DNA of 64,000 bases, from contig CANMWN010000003.1 in the NCBI GenBank assembly GCA_947501625.1, positions 310,001-374,000 on the forward strand, read 5' to 3'. The notes below the pieces were generated by a model that saw nothing but the letters and a program-made list of their open reading frames with translations, was not told the DNA's origin and ran no database searches. The translations under genes and the position numbers were made by a program. The stretch comes from an uncultured Flavobacteriaceae bacterium (GTDB taxonomy: Bacteria; Bacteroidota; Bacteroidia; Flavobacteriales; Flavobacteriaceae). Within the stretch, counting starts at the first letter, position 1. Each line of letters opens with the position of its first letter. Shown piece by piece: positions 42,718 through 52,731 of this stretch.

Positions 42718-43958
42718 TGGGTAGATTGTTAATTATTTTTATCATACTTCTTTTAGTTGATCTATATGCTTATAAAGGAATTACTTCTTTTACTGCTACT
42801 TTAAATGATAAATGGTCAAGAATTATTAAGTTTTCATATTGGATTCTTAATTTGATTGTTTTATTTCAATTAATGAATATATTTTCTAGATTCAGAACTT
42901 ATACAGTTGAATATCCTGAAGCATTTCGATTTTGGTCTGGAGTGTTTTTTGTGCTTTTGTTTACCAAGCTTTCATTTATTGTTTTTCATTTATTTGATGA
43001 TATTGTTTGGGTAATTAGAAGAATTGTTTCTTTTTTTACTACCAATGATAAAACTTTTGGAGGAAAATCAATTAGCCGAACCACATTTATCACACAAGTT
43101 GGTTTAGGTGTATCGGCATTAATTTTCGGTGCCTATTCTTATGGTGTTTTAAAAGGAAGGTATGCCTATAAAATATTTAAAGAAAAAATAAAGTTTTCTA
43201 ATCTTCCTTCGGGATTTAATGGTCTTAAAATTGTACAAATAAGTGATTTACACTTAGGTAGTTTTTTGAAAGATTTTGAAGAGGTTTCTAAAGGAATTAC
43301 AATGATAAATGACTTAAAACCTGATGTTATTTTATTTACAGGTGATATGGTTAATGTACATTCTGATGAAGCAGAGCCTTGGATTGAAATTTTTTCAAAA
43401 TTGAAAGCGAAGTATGGGAAATATTCTGTGTTTGGAAACCATGATTATTGCGATTATGGAAATTACCCTCAAGAAGAAAGAGTGAAAAGCATAAACAGAT
43501 TGAAAGAAATTCATCAAGAAATGAGTTTTCAATTATTGGAAGATGAACATACTTTTTTAGAAATCAATAATCAGGAAATTGCCATTATAGGAATGCATAA
43601 TTGGGGAAAAGGATTTCATGAAATTGGAAATTTGGAAAATGCGTTGCAGGGACTTGATGATAGTTACTTCAAAATATTATTATCTCATGATCCAACTTTG
43701 TGGGAAGAAAAGGTAAAAGGGAAAAAGAATATTGATATTACATTTTCAGGGCATACGCATGGTATGCAAATGGGAGTAGAAATACCGTCGTTGAATATCA
43801 AATGGAGTCCAATTAAACTTCGTTATAAGCGTTGGGCAGGACTGTATAAGTTTGCGCAAAATTATATTTATATCAATCGTGGTTATGGGTTCTTAGGTTT
43901 TCCAGGAAGACTAGGAATTTCTCCAGAAATAACATTGATAACTCTAGTATCTAAATAG
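42717..43958 (+). CDS. Membrane-anchored metallophosphoesterase
   Basis: A 413-aa protein. Four TM helices form the N terminus (about 3-22, 38-57, 72-95 and 122-140), then a calcineurin-like phosphoesterase domain (about 160-400). The metal-binding motifs run in order: ISDLHLGSF (DxH), TGDMVN (GDxVN), GNHDYCDYG (GNHD) and SGHTHGMQ (GHTH). This arrangement resembles YaeI-type membrane phosphoesterases, some of which act on lipid phosphates. The substrate is not established. It ends 8 bp inside the convergent Crp/Fnr gene. Confidence 0.9.
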   Translation: MGRLLIIFIILLLVDLYAYKGITSFTATLNDKWSRIIKFSYWILNLIVLFQLMNIFSRFRTYTVEYPEAFRFWSGVFFVLLFTKLSFIVFHLFDDIVWVIRRIVSFFTTNDKTFGGKSISRTTFITQVGLGVSALIFGAYSYGVLKGRYAYKIFKEKIKFSNLPSGFNGLKIVQISDLHLGSFLKDFEEVSKGITMINDLKPDVILFTGDMVNVHSDEAEPWIEIFSKLKAKYGKYSVFGNHDYCDYGNYPQEERVKSINRLKEIHQEMSFQLLEDEHTFLEINNQEIAIIGMHNWGKGFHEIGNLENALQGLDDSYFKILLSHDPTLWEEKVKGKKNIDITFSGHTHGMQMGVEIPSLNIKWSPIKLRYKRWAGLYKFAQNYIYINRGYGFLGFPGRLGISPEITLITLVSK

Positions 43959-44634
43959 AACAAAGATTTTTCAAACCATTTATATTTTCAATCTTGATGT
44001 GTTTCCCCGAAGTCGATATATAACCATCTTTTTTGAATTGCGATAAAATTCTGATTGCCGATTCAGTTGCAGTCCCTACTATATTGGCATAATCTTCTCT
44101 AGATAGTAAAACACTTAAAAAACCATCATTATCAGTTCCAAAATTGTTGTGTAAATAAAGCAAAGTTTCTGATAAGCGTTCTTTCACAGATTTCTGTGCC
44201 ATATTTACAAGGTCATCTTCTGCATCTTTTAAATCATGTGCAAGATGTTGAATTACATCTATTGAGAAATCACGATTATTTTTAAGACCGTTTAGGATTT
44301 CTTGTTTTGGTACAAAGCATAACTCAATATCGCTCAATGCAACTGCACTTAAATTTGTTTTTTCATTACTTACAATTGAGCGTTGACCAAGTAATTCACC
44401 AACACCAAGTAGTTTAACAGTTTGTAAGTTGCCATTGGCATTAAGTTTGGTCAATTTACATATGCCACTTCTTACACAATAAACGCCATTAAGAGACATG
44501 CCTTCATTAAAAATAACATCTCCTTTCTTGTAAGATTTATCTTTTTTGCATTCTGAAACATGCTTTAATTCCTCTTTGGTGAGAGAATTCATAGAATTAA
44601 ATTGTCTTGCAATACAATGTTGACATTTACTCAT
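43951..44634 (-). CDS. Crp/Fnr family transcriptional regulator
   Basis: A 227-aa regulator with an N-terminal cyclic-nucleotide-binding-like domain (about 28-130, KKGDVIFNEG, GELLGQRSIVSNEKTNLSAV) and a C-terminal winged HTH (about 160-215). The recognition helix TATESAIRILSQFKKDG keeps the Glu and Arg that in Fnr contact the TGA half-sites. The N terminus CQHC (Cys4, Cys7) and further Cys29, Cys53 and Cys59 could bind an iron-sulfur cluster, but the spacing is not the E. coli Fnr pattern. Five ATGAY-N4-RTCAT palindromes lie upstream of nearby respiration genes, so it is their likely regulator. Its own start faces ccoI across 107 bp. Confidence 0.87.
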   Translation of the reverse strand: MSKCQHCIARQFNSMNSLTKEELKHVSECKKDKSYKKGDVIFNEGMSLNGVYCVRSGICKLTKLNANGNLQTVKLLGVGELLGQRSIVSNEKTNLSAVALSDIELCFVPKQEILNGLKNNRDFSIDVIQHLAHDLKDAEDDLVNMAQKSVKERLSETLLYLHNNFGTDNDGFLSVLLSREDYANIVGTATESAIRILSQFKKDGYISTSGKHIKIENINGLKNLCSI

Positions 44635-44672
44635 AACGTAACTTAATAGTTAAGTGTAAAAATAATGAAAAC

Positions 44673-44686
44673 ATGATAAATATCAT
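44673..44686 (+). promoter_or_regulatory. Fnr-like site upstream of ccoI
   Basis: ATGATAAATATCAT, with its centre 36.5 nt before the last G of TTTG at 44713-44716, an AATCTTTG -7-like sequence. ccoI starts 55 nt after the site. Confidence 0.75.
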
Positions 44687-44741
44687 ATTTTTAATTTAAT
44701 TGTTTCTAAATCTTTGCATCAGGTATAAATGAGCAAATATT

Positions 44742-47138
44742 ATGGGCAAGGCTACTTGTTTCCACTGTGGTGATAATTGTAATAACTCTGTTATTCAATT
44801 TCAAGAAAAACTATTTTGTTGTAATGGTTGTAAAACTGTTTATGAAATATTCTCAGAAAATGATTTAACTTGTTATTATGATTTTCAAAATTCTCCAGGA
44901 GCAATTCCAAAAGAAATAGAAGGAAAATATGATTTTTTAAAGCAACAATCAATAATTGAGAAGTTGATTGAATTTACTGATGAAACTATAGAAATTGTAA
45001 CGCTTTCAATACCTCATATACATTGTAGTTCATGTATTTGGGTATTAGAAAATCTACATAAGTTGAATTCTGATATAGTCGCTTCCCAAGTTAATTTTGG
45101 AAAGAAAACAGTAAGAATAACATACAATAAAAATATTTCTTCTCTTCATGAAATAGTGTTGTTGTTAAGTAAAATAGGGTATGAACCATATATTAGTTTA
45201 GAAAATTACAGTGCTGGAAAAAACAAATTAGATAGAAGCATTATCTATAAGTTAGGTATTGCCGGTTTTGCATTTGGAAATGTAATGTTCTTATCATTCC
45301 CTGAATATTTTCAAGTCAATGGATTTTGGATTGAGCAGTATAAGGGATTGTTTAGATGGCTAATGTTTACTTTTTCACTTCCAGTTGTTTTTTATGCAGC
45401 GCAAGATTATTTTGTTTCCGCTTACAAAGGCTTAAAGTCAAGACTTTTAAATATTGATGTGCCAATTTCATTAGGAATATTTGTACTGTTTGTTAGAAGT
45501 ACAGTTGATATAGTTTTTGATTTCGGAACTGGTTTTTTTGATAGCCTTACAGGATTAGTTTTCTTTTTGTTGTTAGGTAAATTCTTTCAGCAAAAAACAT
45601 ATTCTTTTTTGTCTTTTGAACGAGATTATAAATCGTACTTTCCTATTGCAGTAACTAAAATAACGAAAGAAGGAACTGAAAAACCAACTCAAATTTATGA
45701 AGTTAAAAAAGGAGATCGATTATTAATACGAAATGAAGAGTTGATTCCAGTTGATAGTATTTTAATAAACGGTAATGCATCCATTGATTATAGTTTTGTG
45801 ACTGGAGAGTCAGAAAGAGTTGCTAAAACTTTGGGTGATAAATTGTTTGCAGGAGGTAAGCAAACTTCAGGGACTATAGAAATTGAAGTGCTCAAAACGG
45901 TTCAGCAAAGTTATCTAACACAATTGTGGAGTAATGATGTATTTAACAAGGATAAAGAAAATAGTTTTACAACATTAACCAATGCTATAAGTAAAAAATT
46001 CACCATAACGGTTTTAGGTATTGCTTTTTTGGCGACACTATATTGGGTTTTAGTGGATAGTTCAAAAGCAATGAATGTATTTACGGCAGTACTTATTATT
46101 GCATGTCCTTGTGCAATTGCATTATCGGCACCGTTTACTTTTGGTAATCTATTGCGGATTTTTGGAAAACAGAAGTTTTATTTAAAAAATGCTACTGTAA
46201 TTGAACAATTATCTAAAATTGATACTGTAATATTTGATAAAACAGGAACAATAACATCCAATAAAAAGAGTAATCCTGTTTATGAAGGTGAAGCGCTTTC
46301 AACTTCTGAAGAATTATTACTTAAAAATACACTTAGGGGTTCTAATCATCCATTAAGTAGATCACTTTATGATATTTTGGATGCGAATAATATTATTGCG
46401 CTTAATCACTACGAAGAAGTTTTAGGTAAAGGAATAAGTGCAGCATATAAAAATGAGAATATAGTTGTGGGTTCAGCCAATTTTGTTGGTTATGATGATC
46501 TAGAAACTTTGAATACAACTGTACATATAAAATCAAATAATGCATATAAAGGAAAGTTCACATTTTATAATAGTTATAGGAAAGGAGTATCTAAATTGTT
46601 TAATAAACTGAATAAAGATTATAATTTAGTTATTCTTTCAGGAGATAATGAAGGTGAAAAAGAAAACTTAAAAAAACTTTTGCCTTCCAAAACAAAACTT
46701 ATTTTTAATCAAAAGCCAGAAGATAAATTAGAGTATATTAAATACCATCAATCTGAAGGCGCTCATGTATTGATGGTTGGCGACGGTTTAAATGATGCTG
46801 GCGCTTTGGCTCAAAGTGATGTTGGTATTGCAATTTCAGAAAATATCAATGTGTTTTCTCCTGCATGTGATGCTATTTTAGATGCATCGAATTTCAATCA
46901 ACTATACAATTATATCACTGCGTCGAAAAGCGCTATAAAAATTATTAAGTGGAGTTTTGTATTGTCTTTCTTGTACAATAGTATAGGATTGTATTTTGCT
47001 GTAACCGGTCAATTAATGCCAGTAATTGCAGCAATTTTAATGCCCTTAAGTTCTATTAGTGTTGTGGTGTTTACAACAATATTAACCAATGTTTTAGGTC
47101 GAAAATTGAGAAGGTTAGAAAATCATAAAAAGAAATAA
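44742..47138 (+). CDS. ccoI: Copper-transporting P-type ATPase CcoI (FixI)
   Basis: A 798-aa P1B ATPase that loads copper for cbb3 oxidase assembly. In order: a Cys-rich N-terminal metal-binding segment (HCGDNCNNS and [12 protein letters not shown], about 6-44), an HMA domain with IHCSSC (about 94-99), eight TM helices, the ion site CPC in [10 protein letters not shown] (about 455), the phosphorylation site DKTGT (about 498), and GDGLND near 681. The N-terminal DUF2318-like Cys block is typical of FixI/CcoI. It is followed by deoD with a 2-bp gap, then hemN. An Fnr-like site precedes it. Confidence 0.93.
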   Translation: MGKATCFHCGDNCNNSVIQFQEKLFCCNGCKTVYEIFSENDLTCYYDFQNSPGAIPKEIEGKYDFLKQQSIIEKLIEFTDETIEIVTLSIPHIHCSSCIWVLENLHKLNSDIVASQVNFGKKTVRITYNKNISSLHEIVLLLSKIGYEPYISLENYSAGKNKLDRSIIYKLGIAGFAFGNVMFLSFPEYFQVNGFWIEQYKGLFRWLMFTFSLPVVFYAAQDYFVSAYKGLKSRLLNIDVPISLGIFVLFVRSTVDIVFDFGTGFFDSLTGLVFFLLLGKFFQQKTYSFLSFERDYKSYFPIAVTKITKEGTEKPTQIYEVKKGDRLLIRNEELIPVDSILINGNASIDYSFVTGESERVAKTLGDKLFAGGKQTSGTIEIEVLKTVQQSYLTQLWSNDVFNKDKENSFTTLTNAISKKFTITVLGIAFLATLYWVLVDSSKAMNVFTAVLIIACPCAIALSAPFTFGNLLRIFGKQKFYLKNATVIEQLSKIDTVIFDKTGTITSNKKSNPVYEGEALSTSEELLLKNTLRGSNHPLSRSLYDILDANNIIALNHYEEVLGKGISAAYKNENIVVGSANFVGYDDLETLNTTVHIKSNNAYKGKFTFYNSYRKGVSKLFNKLNKDYNLVILSGDNEGEKENLKKLLPSKTKLIFNQKPEDKLEYIKYHQSEGAHVLMVGDGLNDAGALAQSDVGIAISENINVFSPACDAILDASNFNQLYNYITASKSAIKIIKWSFVLSFLYNSIGLYFAVTGQLMPVIAAILMPLSSISVVVFTTILTNVLGRKLRRLENHKKK

Positions 47139-47140
47139 TA

Positions 47141-47839
47141 ATGAGTGTACATATAGGAGCCAAGAAAGGAGCAATTGCTGAAACGGTATTATTACCTGGA
47201 GATCCATTGAGGGCAAAGTGGATTGCTGATACTTTTTTGGAAAACGTAATTTGTTATAACGAAGTACGTGGAATGTTGGGATATACAGGGACATATAAAG
47301 GAAACTCAATATCTGTTCAAGGAACGGGTATGGGTATACCATCTACGTTGATTTATGCAAATGAATTAATAACACAATATGGAGTTAAAAATTTAATTAG
47401 AGTTGGTTCGGCTGGTTCATATCAAAAAGAAGTTAAAATTAGAGATATTGTTTTAGCTATGGCTGGATCTACTACTTCAGGAATTAACGCACAACGATTT
47501 CATGGAGCTAGTTATGCACCTACAGCAAGTTTTGAACTTTTTAATAAGGCGGTTACCATTGCTAAAGAATTAAATATACCTATAAAAGCAGGAAACGTTT
47601 TAAGTTCCGATGAATTTTATACTGATAATTTTGAGGATTATAAACATTGGGCTGAATTTGGAGTATTGTGTGTAGAAATGGAAACAGCAGGTTTATATAC
47701 TGCTGCTGCAAAACACAATGTAAATGCCTTAACTATATTAACTATTTCTGATAGTTTGGTAACTAAAGAAAAAACTACTGCTGGAGAAAGAGAACATACG
47801 TTCAAAGAAATGATAGAAATTGCTTTAAGACTAGTGTAA
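47141..47839 (+). CDS. deoD: Purine-nucleoside phosphorylase (DeoD type)
   Basis: A 232-aa hexameric PNP/UDP family enzyme that phosphorolyses purine (deoxy)nucleosides. Signature regions are [20 protein letters not shown] (about 17-36), [20 protein letters not shown] (about 85-104) and [16 protein letters not shown] (about 176-191). The catalytic Asp is in TISDSL (about 203). It starts 2 bp after ccoI and shares one base with hemN, an odd place for a salvage gene inside a cbb3-assembly operon. All active-site motifs appear intact. Confidence 0.94.
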   Translation: MSVHIGAKKGAIAETVLLPGDPLRAKWIADTFLENVICYNEVRGMLGYTGTYKGNSISVQGTGMGIPSTLIYANELITQYGVKNLIRVGSAGSYQKEVKIRDIVLAMAGSTTSGINAQRFHGASYAPTASFELFNKAVTIAKELNIPIKAGNVLSSDEFYTDNFEDYKHWAEFGVLCVEMETAGLYTAAAKHNVNALTILTISDSLVTKEKTTAGEREHTFKEMIEIALRLV

Positions 47840-49200
47840 TGAAAAAATCTTTAATTGATAAATACAATGTGCCTGGACCTCGTTATACCAGTTATCCAAC
47901 AGTTCCTTTTTGGAATGTGAAGAATTTCTCAAAAGAAAAGTGGATTTCTTGTTTTCAAAAATCATTCAATGAGAGTAATGAAAAAGGGATAAGTTTATAT
48001 ATACATCTTCCTTTTTGTGAGAGTTTGTGTACATTTTGTGCTTGTCATAAACATATTACCAAAAGACATGAAGTAGAGGATGGATATATCAATGCTGTTT
48101 TAAAAGAATGGAAATTATATTTAGAATTTTTAGAAAAAAAACCAATAATTAAAGAGATTCATCTTGGAGGAGGTACTCCAACATTTTTTTCTCACCAAAA
48201 CCTGAAACGACTAATAAAAGGTATATTAAAAGGTAATTTACTTCACAATGACTATGAATTTAGTTTTGAAGGTCACCCAAATAATACAACTAAAGAGCAC
48301 TTACAAACTTTATTTGATTTAGGTTTCACAAGAGTTAGTTATGGAGTTCAAGATTATAGTAATAAAGTTCAAAAGGCTATAAATAGAATCCAATCATTTG
48401 AACAGGTGGAAAAAGTAACAAATTGGGCTAGAGAAATTGGGTATACATCAGTAAGCCATGATTTAATTTTTGGATTACCATTTCAAACTTTAAATGATAT
48501 TTTTGAAACAATTAATAGAACGAAAGAGCTATTACCTGATAGAATTTCATTTTATAGTTATGCACATGTACCTTGGGTAAAGGGTGTTGGTCAAAGAGGT
48601 TTTAGTGAGGAGAATTTACCTAAAGGAGAAGAAAAAAGGAAGCTATATGAAGAAAGTAAAAAACTTCTTGAGAAATTAGGTTATTTTGAAATAGGTATGG
48701 ATCATTTTGCTTTAAAAAATGATAGTTTATATAAATCATACAAAAATAAGAAGTTACATAGAAATTTTATGGGCTATACTACCAATGAAACTCAGTTGAT
48801 GATAGGACTTGGAATGTCGGCAATAAGTGATAGTTGGTATGGATTTGCTCAAAATGTAAAGACAACAAAAGAGTATTTAGAAATAATAGCAGCAGGAGAA
48901 CTTCCAGTTTTTAGAGGTCATCTATTATCAAAAGAAGATTTAATTATTAGAAAACATATTTTAAATATTATGTGTAACCTAACTACATCTTGGATGAGCA
49001 ATGAATTGGAATTTTCAGGGATAGAAAAAACGTTGGAATTATTAAACGAACTAGAAAAAGATAGATTAATAATTATAAAGAATAAATCTTTAACAATTCC
49101 TGAAGAAGCCGTGGCATTTGTAAGAAACGTATGTATGAGTTTTGATAAGTATTTACTTGGTAGTAAGCCAGAAACTCAACTTTTCTCAAGTGTTATATAA
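47839..49200 (+). CDS. hemN: Oxygen-independent coproporphyrinogen III oxidase
   Basis: A 453-aa radical-SAM enzyme that makes protoporphyrinogen IX without oxygen, supplying heme under microaerobic conditions. The [4Fe-4S]/SAM motif is YIHLPFCESLCTFC (CxxxCxxC, about 54-67), preceded by PGPRYTSYPTVPFW typical of HemN. GGGTPTFF (about 112) and a HemN C-terminal domain with FMGYTTNETQLMIGLGMSAI are intact. It follows deoD with overlapping stop/start and precedes the ccoS promoter, closing the ccoI-deoD-hemN transcript. Confidence 0.93.
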   Translation: MKKSLIDKYNVPGPRYTSYPTVPFWNVKNFSKEKWISCFQKSFNESNEKGISLYIHLPFCESLCTFCACHKHITKRHEVEDGYINAVLKEWKLYLEFLEKKPIIKEIHLGGGTPTFFSHQNLKRLIKGILKGNLLHNDYEFSFEGHPNNTTKEHLQTLFDLGFTRVSYGVQDYSNKVQKAINRIQSFEQVEKVTNWAREIGYTSVSHDLIFGLPFQTLNDIFETINRTKELLPDRISFYSYAHVPWVKGVGQRGFSEENLPKGEEKRKLYEESKKLLEKLGYFEIGMDHFALKNDSLYKSYKNKKLHRNFMGYTTNETQLMIGLGMSAISDSWYGFAQNVKTTKEYLEIIAAGELPVFRGHLLSKEDLIIRKHILNIMCNLTTSWMSNELEFSGIEKTLELLNELEKDRLIIIKNKSLTIPEEAVAFVRNVCMSFDKYLLGSKPETQLFSSVI

Positions 49201-49213
49201 ATATTTTAAAAAC

Positions 49214-49227
49214 ATGACAAATGTCAT
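49214..49227 (+). promoter_or_regulatory. Fnr-like site upstream of ccoS/ccoNO
   Basis: ATGACAAATGTCAT, centred 36.5 nt before the last base of TAATTTTG (49250-49257), a perfect TAnnTTTG -7 element. This geometry puts the site near -41, as in class II activation. Confidence 0.85.
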
Positions 49228-49277
49228 ATTTTATTAATGTGTATGGAATTAATTTTGAACTATAACTTCAAATAGGT

Positions 49278-49466
49278 ATGAGTGTTATATATGTATTGTT
49301 GGGCGTAAGCATTTTTGTTGCTATTGTCTTTTTTGTTGCCTTTATATTGGCAGTTAAAAGAGGTCAGTATGATGATTCTTATACACCGTCTGTACGCATG
49401 CTTTTTGAAGATGAATTGGTGGAGAACACACCAGATAAATCTAAACTAACTATTAAAAACAAATAA
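49278..49466 (+). CDS. ccoS: cbb3-type oxidase assembly protein CcoS
   Basis: A 62-aa one-TM protein (MSVIYVLLGVSIFVAIVFFV) with the soluble end KRGQYDDSYTPSVRMLFED, the hallmark CcoS motif (G-Q-Y/F-D-D). It is required for cofactor insertion into cbb3 oxidase. It is the first gene of the oxidase operon, 50 bp after an Fnr-like site and 8 bp before ccoNO. Confidence 0.93.
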   Translation: MSVIYVLLGVSIFVAIVFFVAFILAVKRGQYDDSYTPSVRMLFEDELVENTPDKSKLTIKNK

Positions 49467-49473
49467 TATAATT

Positions 49474-51666
49474 ATGGAAATTCAACAATTTTATTACGAT
49501 AATAAAATCGTAAAAAAATTCATTTACGCAACCATTGTTTGGGGAGTTGTAGGAATGTTAGTAGGACTTTTATTGGCATTCATGTTTATTTTTCCAAACC
49601 TAACTGATGGTATATCATGGTTAAGTTTTGGACGATTAAGACCATTACATACCAATGCTGTGATTTTTGCATTTGTTGGTAACGCAATTTTTGCTGGTGT
49701 TTATTATTCCACACAGCGACTCTTAAAAGCTAGGATGTTTAGTGATCTTTTAAGTAAAATTAATTTTTGGGGATGGCAATTAATAATTGTTGGAGCAGCA
49801 ATTTCTCTTCCTTTAGGTTATACAACATCTAAAGAATATGCCGAGTTAGAATGGCCATTTGATATTGCTATTGCACTAGTTTGGGTGGCTTTTGGAGTAA
49901 ACCTAATAGGTACAATTTTAAGAAGAAGACAACGTCATATGTATGTAGCAATTTGGTTTTATATAGCCACATTTGTTACAGTTGCGGTACTTCATATATT
50001 TAATAGTTTAGCATTACCTGTAAGCGGATTAAAAAGTTACTCAGTTTATGCAGGTGTTCAAGATGCTTTGGTGCAATGGTGGTATGGACATAACGCCGTA
50101 GCGTTTTTTTTAACAACACCTTTCTTAGGATTAATGTATTATTTTGTGCCAAAAGCAGCTAACAGACCTGTATATTCTTATAGGTTATCTATTGTACACT
50201 TTTGGTCATTGATATTTATTTATATATGGGCAGGCCCGCACCATTTATTATATACAGCACTTCCTGAATGGGCTCAAAACCTTGGTGTTGCTTTTTCAGT
50301 AATGTTATTGATGCCTTCTTGGGGAGGAATGATTAACGGTTTACTAACATTGAGAGGAGCATGGGACAAAGTTAGAACAGATCCTGTGTTAAAATTTATG
50401 GTAGTTGCGATTACTGGTTATGGTATGGCAACTTTTGAAGGACCAATGCTATCTTTAAAAAACATAAACGCAGTAGGTCACTTTACCGATTGGATTATAG
50501 CACACGTTCATGTTGGAGCATTGGCATGGAATGGATTTTTGACATTTGGTATGATTTATTGGTTGATTCCTAAAATGTTTAAAACTAAACTGTATTCAAT
50601 TAAACTTGCAAATGCACATTTTTGGATAGGAACATTAGGAATCATTTTATATGCATTACCTATGTATGTTGCAGGTGTTACACAAGCATTGATGTGGAAA
50701 CAATTTAATCCTGATGGAACACTTACTTATGGTAACTTTTTAGAAACCGTTTCTGAAATTATTCCAATGTATTGGATGCGTGCTATTGGTGGAACTATGT
50801 TTATTATTGGAATGTTTATTCTGGCATATAATGTGGTTAAAACCATTAAACAAGGAAGTAGCGTTACTGATGAGTTGGCTGAAGCACCAGCATTACAAAA
50901 TGTGTCTAAAAGAAGAACTGCTGGAGAAGGATGGCATACTTGGTTGGAGCGTAAACCAATAAAATTAACCATTTATGCAACTATTGCTATTCTTATTGGA
51001 GGTATCGTGCAAATTATTCCTACGATAATGGTGAAATCAAATATACCAACTATAAGTAGTGTAAAACCATATACACCTCTTGAACTAGAAGGACGAGATT
51101 TATATATACGTGAAGGTTGTGTTGGTTGTCATTCACAGATGATTAGACCATTTAGAAGTGAAGTTGAACGCTATGGCGAATACTCTAAAGCGGGTGAATT
51201 CGTATACGACCATCCATTCCTTTGGGGAAGTAAAAGAACAGGGCCAGATTTACATCGCCTTGGTGGGAAATATTCAGATAACTGGCACTTAAACCATATG
51301 TATGACCCTCAAAGTACTTCCTCAGGTTCAATTATGCCGGCATATCAATGGCTGGTAAGAAATGAATTAGATAAATCACAAACTGAAGCCAAAATGAGAA
51401 CTATGGTAAAATTAGGGGTTCCTTATACAGATGATGATATTGCAAATGCTCAAAAAAGTATGACAGCGCAAGGAACTCAAATTGAGAAAAATTTGTATTC
51501 CGATCCTGATTTTGCTAAAACCTATGAGGCTGATAAAAAAGCAGGAGGCTCAAATTTTGTTGAAATGAAGAATAGAGAAATAGTTGCATTGATTGCTTAT
51601 TTACAGCGTCTAGGAACAGATATAAAAGTAAAAGATAACGAATTGTCAAGTAATAAAACGAATTAG
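49474..51666 (+). CDS. ccoNO: Fused cbb3 oxidase subunits I and II (CcoN-CcoO)
   Basis: A 730-aa fusion, typical for Bacteroidota. The CcoN part (about 1-475) has twelve or more TM helices, with the heme-ligand region RPLHTNAVIFAFVGNAIFAG (about 59-78), the CuB/heme a3 region WYGHNAVAFFLTTPFLGLMYY and HVHVGALAWNGF (about 346-357). The CcoO part (about 510-730) has one TM helix and one c-type heme motif REGCVGCHSQM (about 545-555), preceded by YIREG. It is a terminal proton-pumping oxidase working at low oxygen. It follows ccoS. Confidence 0.95.
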   Translation: MEIQQFYYDNKIVKKFIYATIVWGVVGMLVGLLLAFMFIFPNLTDGISWLSFGRLRPLHTNAVIFAFVGNAIFAGVYYSTQRLLKARMFSDLLSKINFWGWQLIIVGAAISLPLGYTTSKEYAELEWPFDIAIALVWVAFGVNLIGTILRRRQRHMYVAIWFYIATFVTVAVLHIFNSLALPVSGLKSYSVYAGVQDALVQWWYGHNAVAFFLTTPFLGLMYYFVPKAANRPVYSYRLSIVHFWSLIFIYIWAGPHHLLYTALPEWAQNLGVAFSVMLLMPSWGGMINGLLTLRGAWDKVRTDPVLKFMVVAITGYGMATFEGPMLSLKNINAVGHFTDWIIAHVHVGALAWNGFLTFGMIYWLIPKMFKTKLYSIKLANAHFWIGTLGIILYALPMYVAGVTQALMWKQFNPDGTLTYGNFLETVSEIIPMYWMRAIGGTMFIIGMFILAYNVVKTIKQGSSVTDELAEAPALQNVSKRRTAGEGWHTWLERKPIKLTIYATIAILIGGIVQIIPTIMVKSNIPTISSVKPYTPLELEGRDLYIREGCVGCHSQMIRPFRSEVERYGEYSKAGEFVYDHPFLWGSKRTGPDLHRLGGKYSDNWHLNHMYDPQSTSSGSIMPAYQWLVRNELDKSQTEAKMRTMVKLGVPYTDDDIANAQKSMTAQGTQIEKNLYSDPDFAKTYEADKKAGGSNFVEMKNREIVALIAYLQRLGTDIKVKDNELSSNKTN

Positions 51667-51668
51667 TC

Positions 51669-51854
51669 ATGTTGAAATTTGTAAAAAACCATATGGAAAG
51701 TATCACTGGAATAGAAATCTATCCATTGATTTCTTTAGTAATATTTTTCACCTTTTTTGTTGTTTTATTTTGGTGGGTGTTTACTGCCAAAAAAGAATAC
51801 ATAACTCGAGTAAGTAATATACCATTAGATAACCAAAACGATACAACATTATGA
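51669..51854 (+). CDS. ccoQ: cbb3 oxidase subunit CcoQ
   Basis: A 61-aa one-TM protein (LISLVIFFTFFVVLFWWVFT, about 19-38) followed by a short basic and polar tail AKKEYITRVSNIPLD. Position between ccoNO (2 bp gap) and ccoP (4 bp ATGA overlap), together with the TM-plus-FWW pattern, identifies it as CcoQ (FixQ), which stabilises the oxidase complex. Confidence 0.87.
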   Translation: MLKFVKNHMESITGIEIYPLISLVIFFTFFVVLFWWVFTAKKEYITRVSNIPLDNQNDTTL

Positions 51855-52708
51855 GATCATATATAAAAACCTTAGTATTTGCAATCATTATTCTTTGCGG
51901 CATATGGTATTTAAGTGATCCTGTTTCCGCTTTGGATGTTGTAAAAAAACCTGAATTAATTGCTGGTTTGGTAGTGTTGTTAATTGCATTGATATTTAAT
52001 GGGAAAATAACTAATGATTTACGAAAAATTAGATATGAAAAATTAACTGAAGAAGAAAAACTAAAAATTGATTCTGAAGGTGATTGGTTAATGAAAACGT
52101 ATAAAAAATTATTGGGCTCTAAACCAATTGAAGAAGAGCATGAAATAATTTTGGATCACAATTACGATGGAATTAAAGAGTTAGATAATGATTTACCGCC
52201 ATGGTGGAAATACGGATTCTACATCTCTATAGTTTTTGCAATTGCATATATGTTTAAATACCACGTGTTTAATGGCGATACTCAAATTGACGAGTTGAAT
52301 CAAGCATACGTTATTGCTAAAAAAGAAATTGAAGAATATAAAAAAACGGCAAAGAATTTAGTTGATTTTAATACGGTTGAAGTGCTTACTGAAGAATCGG
52401 ATTTGAAAAAGGGTAAGGCAATTTTTGAGATGAATTGTGTTGCTTGTCATAAAGCTGACGGAGGTGGCGGTATTGGCCCTAATCTTACTGATGAGTATTG
52501 GATACTTGGAGGAGGAATTAAAAACGTGTTTAAAACAGTATCTGAAGGAGGTAGAGATGGAAAAGGTATGATTGCTTGGAAACAAAGCTTAAAACCAATT
52601 GAAATTGCTCAAGTGTCTAGTTATTTATTACAATTTCAAGGAACAACTCCAGCAGAACCTAAAGATGCTGAAGGAGAGATTTGGAATGCCGAAAATGAAA
52701 GTAATTAA
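51851..52708 (+). CDS. ccoP: cbb3 oxidase cytochrome c subunit CcoP, single-heme form
   Basis: A 285-aa membrane cytochrome c. Two hydrophobic segments at the N terminus (about 8-28, 36-52) are followed by the CcoP-N motif HNYDGIKELDNDLPPWWKYG (about 99-118) and a third TM helix (about 118-138). There is a single CxxCH heme motif, MNCVACHKADG (about 195-205). Textbook CcoP has two heme c groups, so one module is missing here; this form seems usual in Bacteroidota. It delivers electrons to CcoNO. Confidence 0.9.
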   Translation: MRSYIKTLVFAIIILCGIWYLSDPVSALDVVKKPELIAGLVVLLIALIFNGKITNDLRKIRYEKLTEEEKLKIDSEGDWLMKTYKKLLGSKPIEEEHEIILDHNYDGIKELDNDLPPWWKYGFYISIVFAIAYMFKYHVFNGDTQIDELNQAYVIAKKEIEEYKKTAKNLVDFNTVEVLTEESDLKKGKAIFEMNCVACHKADGGGGIGPNLTDEYWILGGGIKNVFKTVSEGGRDGKGMIAWKQSLKPIEIAQVSSYLLQFQGTTPAEPKDAEGEIWNAENESN

Positions 52709-52731
52709 GCGTAGATAACACTTTTGACCTT

